Source: Baffinella frigidus (lineage: Eukaryota; Cryptophyceae; Cryptomonadales; Baffinellaceae). Taken from it: a stretch of DNA of 13,108 nucleotides. Each line of letters opens with the position of its first letter. Position 1 is the stretch's first letter. Positions 1 through 6,516 of this stretch are shown piece by piece. The DNA is taken from the NCBI GenBank assembly GCA_026770585.1, contig MU646370.1:615682-628789 (forward strand). Direction: 5' to 3'. The notes beneath the pieces were generated by a model, which was given only the letters and a program-made list of their open reading frames with translations, had not been told where the DNA came from and made no database searches. Both the position numbers and the translations under genes were made by a program.

Positions 1-10
1 GGAGGGGGAC

Positions 11-93
11 CTTGAGGAGAAAAGCCGAGCGGAACGAGTTGATCATCTCCACGAGAGGCTGGGCGCTTGGGTCCCGTAGCCGCTCCTCGAACT
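11..93 (-). CDS. Last visible exon, copy A (FEERLRDP segment)
   Basis: The segment is open on the minus strand after an acceptor reading CGGCAG, and encodes FEERLRDPSAQPLVEM followed by INSFRSAFLLK. It ends at AAG before GTCCCC, a plausible donor only 10 bases from the window edge. It enters with two bases, so it needs a phase-1 donor, and the exon at 1874-1835 supplies one. A second copy lies 250 bp away with mostly third-position changes, which supports coding on this strand. If the donor is not used, the frame continues out of the window. Confidence 0.55.
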
Positions 94-3000
94 CTGCCGT
101 CAGGTTTCGAGCCACGACCAATCAGCGAGACAGGTTGTGAGCCTCGCACGATCAGTGAGAGACGGATGGGCTTAGCCAACAGCGGGAGACTGCATGGCTG
201 GGGATACAGCGTGAGAGTGCAGGGTATCGAGAGGGACAGGAATGTCTGGCGCCAGCAGCACAGGGAAACGCTTCAACCGCACACGCCCCGCCTCATCTCG
301 ACGAGAGGCTGCGAGTTAGGGTCCCGCAGCCGCTCCTCGAATTCTGCCGATATGTTGCGAGCCTCGCGCAATCAGCGAGACAGGTTGCGAGCCTCGCGCC
401 ATCAGCGAGAGACGGAAGCGCTGAGCCAACAGCGAGATTTGGAAGAGCTTAATTGTGTGAGACGCGAGGAAAGCAAGAGGAGGGGGGCTTGCGGAGAAAT
501 GCAGAGCGGGAAAGGTGTGTGGGCAGTTGGGAAAGGGTCTAGAGAGGGACAGGAATCGGTCTGGAGAAGGACAGGCATCTTCGCCACATGCAGCACAGGG
601 AAACATCTACCTGCCCTCTTCCACCGCACACGCCCCGACTCTGTGGGGATGGGGGGGGGTGACGATGCGGCTCTCAAGTATCGGATAATTGTCCGGTGGA
701 AGCGAGCTCAATAGTTGACGAGGTATCCCCTGCGGTTTCTGAACGAGGTCGGATTACGGGGGAGAGCTAGTTGGCAACCGATCGGATGGAATACCTTATC
801 GTGCGGTTGCCCGTGCTGTCAAAGTCAATTATTCGTGGGCATTTCCGGTAACTTTTTCCAATGTCAAGCAAAAATAATAGAAAGACAAAATGACATGCAG
901 CTCTCCCGCGTAGAAAGAGTTGAGTGGGAGAACGCACCCACATAGCCGAGGATAAGCTCCCCCTGGACAAAGTCCTCATCCTGATGCCAATTGTTCCTCC
1001 CCGAGGCGCCCTGCATCATCGCGGCCTCGCCCCCCCTCTCGCGGTCGCGCTCTCCTCGCGCCCCCGTGATCCACGCGGGCCTGGTTTGGGGTTGGGGGTT
1101 TGCGGTTTGGGGGTTAGGGTGTAGGGTTGAGGGTTGAGGGTGTAGGGTTGAGGGTTGAGGGTTGAGGGTGTAGGGTTTAGGGTTTACGGTGTATGGTTTT
1201 GGGTTTAGGGTTGGGTGTTCAGGGTGTAGCGTTTGGGGTTGAGGGTTGGGGGTTTAGGGTTGAGGGTTCAGGGTTAAGGGTTAAGGGTTTATTTTCTAGG
1301 GTTTAGGGTCTAGGGTTTAGGGTTTAGGGTTGAGGGTTGAGGGTTGAGGGTTGAGGGGTTACGGCGCGAAGGCGTCATTGTGTCGCAGCCGCTCTGCCAG
1401 CCGCTCTACTTGCGCCTGTCGTCGTAGTAGGGTGTGTATCATGTTAGGGGTGCGATCGTGTTAGGGTTGCCACCATAATAGGGGTGCCATCATATTAGGG
1501 ATGCCATCGTGTCCCTCAGCCCTACGGCCCAAGCCCTAAGCCCTAAGCCCTAAGCCCTAGGAGTGCAACCATGTACAACCATGTAAGGGGTGCCACCATT
1601 TTAGGGGTGACATCATGTTAGGGGTGCCATTATGTCAGGGTGCCATCCTGTTAGGTGAGCCATCGTGCTAGGGTTGCCATCATGTTAGGGTGGCCGGCAG
1701 CGTGCGGGCCCCCATCCCGCAGCCATCTCTCAGCCCCTCCGTGACGCGCGGGATCTAGATCTTCCAGCAGGGTTATCCTCATGATTATCAGCGTGTTTCC
1801 CATAACCTCATGACTCCGGCAGCTGATACATCACCCCTATCCTCCAGTAGAGCGAGGTTGTCGACTTGACTTGACTGGGTCGCCGCACGCCGGGGGGTTG
1901 ATGGTTGCCGCAACCACCGACAGGTTGGTGGTTGCCGCAACCATGAACCCCCCATCATCGCCCTTGCAAGAACCTCGGTGTCAGGCAACTCTTGCGTAAG
2001 CGGGGGGGGGGGGTCACACGCCAGCAAGCGACTGGTGCGCGACAATGCAGAGTTGATACGCCCGGGAGGGGGGAGGGTGCCTGTAGACTGGACAAGGCTT
2101 GGAGGGTGGAGGTTGCTTGACACGGCTGGGAGGGTGGAGGGTCCCTACAGACGGGACAAGGCTGGGATTGTGCAGGTTGCTGGACAAGGCTGGGAGGGTG
2201 GAGGCGGAGGGTGCCTGGAGAGACGCGACTTGCTGATCGCGCTCCTCGATCTTGGCCGTCAGTGTCCCGTTCCGCTGCGGTACCCCAGCGAGGTGAGGAG
2301 GTGCTGCTCGTTCGCAGACACGCGGCATGCTGGCGCGTCGGTACGCGCACCCCGCGCACCCAGCACATTCATCTCGAAAGATAACTGAATCAGTTCCCTA
2401 ATTAGCGTTTCAATTTAATTAGGAAGCCTGATTAAATTAACTATGCCCTAACTAATTTCTCCTATTCAACCTCCTATTGAAAAGGAACTGATTCAGTTAT
2501 CTTTCGAGATGAACATGTGGCGCAACGCTAGCGCGGAAGCCGTGCGCGGTGATGCGCGAGCGAGGGGCCTGGCGAGCGCGAGGGCGCCCCTGTGTGCCAA
2601 GCGCGGGCGCGCGGTGGCAGGTCCCCAGCAGGCTGCACGTGCACACCACTGCCGCGCGCTGCTAGGAACGGACTGCATGAGCAGCTCGGTGGCCACCACC
2701 ACCGGCGGTGGTGCTGCTGCTTGTCCACGGCAGGCGCGCGGGGAGGGCACGCGGGGAGGGTGGCCTGGCTCTGCCTGAGACGGGTTGGCTGACTATTCGT
2801 AAGTCGACATCTTTGTTTGCGGTACAAATTCGTCAACTTTGGAGCGAAAACGTGCCCGGGCTTACCAAAATGGCGAGAACAAATAGACGGAGACAGGGCT
2901 AGGAGACCTAGCTCTGTCTCAGTTAAATTGGGCTCATCATTTGATGCGTCTTCAAGCTGATTTCCCTGTTTCGTGGTACGAATCCGTCGAATTTTGGCGT

Positions 3001-6000
3001 GAAGTCCGGGAAAATGATGCGCCCGATTTAAGTGAGACAGAGGTAGGTAGGAGACCTGCTTGATGTTCATCTCAAAAGATAACTGAATCAGTTCATTTTC
3101 AATAGGATGTTGAATAGGATAAATTAGTTGGGGCATAGTACATTTAATTAGGCCTCCTAATTAAATGAAAACGCTAAGTAGGGAACTGATTCAGTTATCT
3201 TTCGAGGTGAATGTCGCGCGCGCTGGCAGGTCCCCGGCAGGATGTTAACGGTTTTGTACCACACACCCAGCATGCAAACTTGAGAATAGTCGGTCAACAC
3301 GAGTGAGGCAGAGCTAGGAGGGGGGCCTGCTGCAGGCGCGAGACGGCCAAAATCTGGGAGTGTATTTATGGGACGTGGGTGGTAGTAATTTTGGACACGC
3401 CCGTACTAAAGAGAGACCTGCTGCAGGCGCGAGGCCGCCGAAATCGGGGAGTGTATTTATGGGACGTGGATGGTACTAATTTTGGACACGCCCGTACTAA
3501 AGAGAGACCTGCTGCTGGCGCGAGACCGCCGCGTCGCGCTCGGCCGCCATCTCCCGCAGCTCTGCCATCTCTAGCTGCTGCGCTTGTACCTGCGAACAAG
3601 CACATCCGGCAAAATGTTTAATTTCAAAATGGACTGACACACAGGATTCTGAAATGGACTAACACACAGGATTATGCCCTATTTAGATTTACTTAGGGCC
3701 CTAATTAATCTTCTTCCAACTCCTGTGAACACATAGGGGTTCATTTTCTTTTAAATTAAATATGTCCTCGGATTTAAGCGCACCGCCACGCCGCCAGCTG
3801 TAGGTTCAGACGCCGGATTCCCGCCATCCACCCGGTATCTACTCCCGGGTGATTCCTTCGCCGGGTGAAGGCGTTGGCACGTACGGAAACGCGGGGTTTC
3901 ATCTCGCAAGATAACTGAATCAGTTCCTTTTCAATAGGAGGTTGAATAGGATAAATTAGACAGGGCATAGTAAATTCAATTAGGCCTCCTTATGAAATGA
4001 AAAAGCTAAATACGGAACTGGTTCAGTTATCTTTCGAGATGAGGTTGCTGCGGGAGCACGGCCTCTCGTCGAGCGTGGGGCAACAGCGCAGGGGGCGCCA
4101 CCTTGGCTTCCAGCGTGTTGATCTTGTACTTGTTCATGCCCCCGCCAGCGTCGTCTAGCGGTGCTGCTGCGCCATCTAGCTGCTCATGCGAGCGGAAATC
4201 ATCAGCGGGCCACACCACCCAAAGGGCTGCCTCGCTGCACTGTGAATGCGTGCTCATGAGTGTTGGGGGCATGGACCGCAACGTCGGGGGCATGGGGGCA
4301 TGTGCAGAGCACGTGGGTGCAGGAACTGCGATGCGAAGGGGGTTGGGCTGTACATCGGTTTCGAGTTGCCAGAGATTCATGCTATTCATGTCCGACGTCG
4401 TGGAGTCCTTATTGCTGGTCACCAAGCCCTGCCGAACGTGCCGGGGAACGAGTGAGCAGGCTGGTATCGACATCACGCGGGCAGGGGAATCGGCGGTGCG
4501 GGCAAAAGGGGCGCTGCCTTGAATTCAGAGAGCTTGGAGGTGACGTCCCAAGAGGAGGGTGTCTTGGGAGATCCGCGCCGCGCCAGCTCGCCCTTCAGCT
4601 CGTTTACCTGTCCAAGCAGCAGCTTGCGCTCCTTGTCCGCACGCTGTCCGAACCCCGCGCATGCAAACCATCAGCTCTGGGAGTGAGACGTCTCGCAAGA
4701 ACCCGCGCTCCGCTGCTCGCGAGCAAGGGGTGACTCGCACCTGCCAGAGTCCATTCAGCTGGTTCTGGAGAGCCTCCTCGCGCTGCTGGGCTTCAGAACG
4801 CTGCGTCTTGAGAGCCTGCTTGAGCACATCCAGCTTGAAGTCGTCGCCCATCGACCAGCTCGCCCTCCAAGCCGTTTTCACCCCGCTCGCTAGAAATCTC
4901 CTCGGCTTGATCTGCTCCTGAACGGAAAAAACTCAAGAAAAACCGTGAAAATCTGGGAATCCGGAATCTCGGTGCGGCGCAGGTGGAGGCGGGCGAGCTT
5001 CAAGTATGGGTCGTCGAGAACAACCGAAAAGGGGGGGCGCATCACTGCACCACGGGCTCGGTTCAACCCCTGTGGGTAGTTCCGGGGAGCTCATCCGTAG
5101 ATCGTTCCCATCTCCTCAAGAGTGAGGTGGGCGCTGGCCTTCGATGTGAGTGTAAAATAAAGCACCAAAGCACCGGAAAATCTGGGAAAAAGACCCAAAC
5201 TCAGATCTAAACTCAAGAAAAACGCGATCCGAAAGCAAAAAAAAAAAATGCTTTCTCTCTAAAGGCAGTCCTTTCTACGGAAGGGCGTGGCGTTGGGCTA
5301 TGTTGGGAGCATTTAAAACCTAAAGGACCTAAAGGACCTAACGTTCGTGCTGCTGTATGACGTTCATTAAAAGCTCCATCCGAAAGGAAGCATGGCCTTT
5401 CTACAGAACAATTTCCGGTGTCCGCCTATGTTGGGAGCTCGCAGAACCTAAAGAACCTATTGCCGAGTTTCAGTCCCAAAACGGAGCCTCCCCCCAGCAG
5501 CGCCAAGAACAGCAGGTGCGCAGACTGGATCTTCTACCCAATATGCCGGCGCAAGACGGAAATTTCGCCCGCAAACTTGGTCTGCATGGTGGAAACGTGG
5601 TCCTCTGAGCGACTGGTTATTTATATTTTTTAAAGGAAGCATGGTAAAGGACCTAAAGGACCTAAAGGACCTAAAGGATGGCCTTTCTACAGAACAATTT
5701 CCGGTGTCCGCCTATGTTGGGAGCTCGAAGAACCTAAAGGACCTAAAGGATTTCCCTGAAGCCACTCGTTCCTTTCTTTGGCCCTGCGACGCGCGGGCGT
5801 CAGCTTCTGACAGTCAAGACCTCCGTGTCCCCGGCAGTCCCCGGACGGAGAATGTTGAGGTCCTCGCGGGCACTCTCCAGCAGCGTTTGGCAGAGCTAGG
5901 AGGTTTTGGGTTTCGGGTTTATGGTTTATGGTTTATGGTGTATTTCAAGGTTTAGGGTTCAGTGTTTAGGGTTTCTAAGGTTTTAGGGTGTAGGGGTCAG

Positions 6001-6470
6001 GGTTGAAGGTTTAGGGATTAGGGTTTATGGTTTGGGGGTGTAGAGTTCAGGGTTTATGGCTCAGGGGTTAGAGTTTAGGAATGAGGGTTTAGTGTTTAGT
6101 GTTTAGGGTTTAGAGTGTAGGGTTTAAGGATCAGGGTTTAGGGTCGAGGGTTAATAAGGGTCTGGGGTTTAGGGTGTAGGGTTTGGGGTCGAGGGTTCAG
6201 GGTTTAAGGTTCGGGGTTTAGGGTTCAGGGTTTAGGATTTGTGGCACCTTGCTCGTAAGGAAACCCTCTCTTTTATCATTACCACCACTTCAGTCATGTG
6301 TGCATCCCCACCGAGGCTGTGTCGCACAATCTAAGTATCATCAGAGTATGACCTCATGTGCACTCTACGCGGTGGTTCATCTGCAACCTCCACTCGCCCC
6401 CTCACGGCTGACACTGATGGTTTGGGGTTTGGGGTTTAGTGTTTAGGGTTGAGGGTTGAGTGTTTAGGGT

Positions 6471-6516
<46 letters not shown>

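Larger units (their letters stand above)
2767..3315. mobile_element. Larger inverted-repeat element interrupted by MITE copy 2
   Basis: Arms of 37 bp at 2767-2803 and 3279-3315 are imperfect inverted repeats: GCTCTGCCTGAGACG against the complement of the right arm, GCTCTGCCTCACTCG, then GACTATTC in both. A related GGTACAAATTCGTC segment follows inside. No clear target duplication is visible. Without the nested MITE and its 2-bp duplication the element would be about 400 bp. It is probably an old non-autonomous transposon; no coding. Confidence 0.55.

Noticed and set aside
2-79. Plus-strand coiled-coil-like frame (GDLEEKSRAERVDHLHERLG)
   Set aside because: It ends at TAG, its copy in the second unit is not preserved in frame, and the minus strand has better third-position conservation.
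67-714. 215-codon open frame on plus
   Set aside because: It runs through the tandem duplication without matching frames in the two units, has no coding-like composition, and is antisense to the exon copies whose minus-strand frame is conserved.
1430-1692. CRISPR-like array
   Set aside because: Units are contiguous and degenerate with no constant repeat plus unique spacers, and the sequence is eukaryotic.
2528-3136. 202-codon open frame on minus
   Set aside because: It crosses a MITE end and the inverted-repeat element; the translation simply follows transposon sequence.
4103-4733. Overlapping plus-strand frames
   Set aside because: They are shadows of the minus-strand exons and the frames have no splice-supported continuation.
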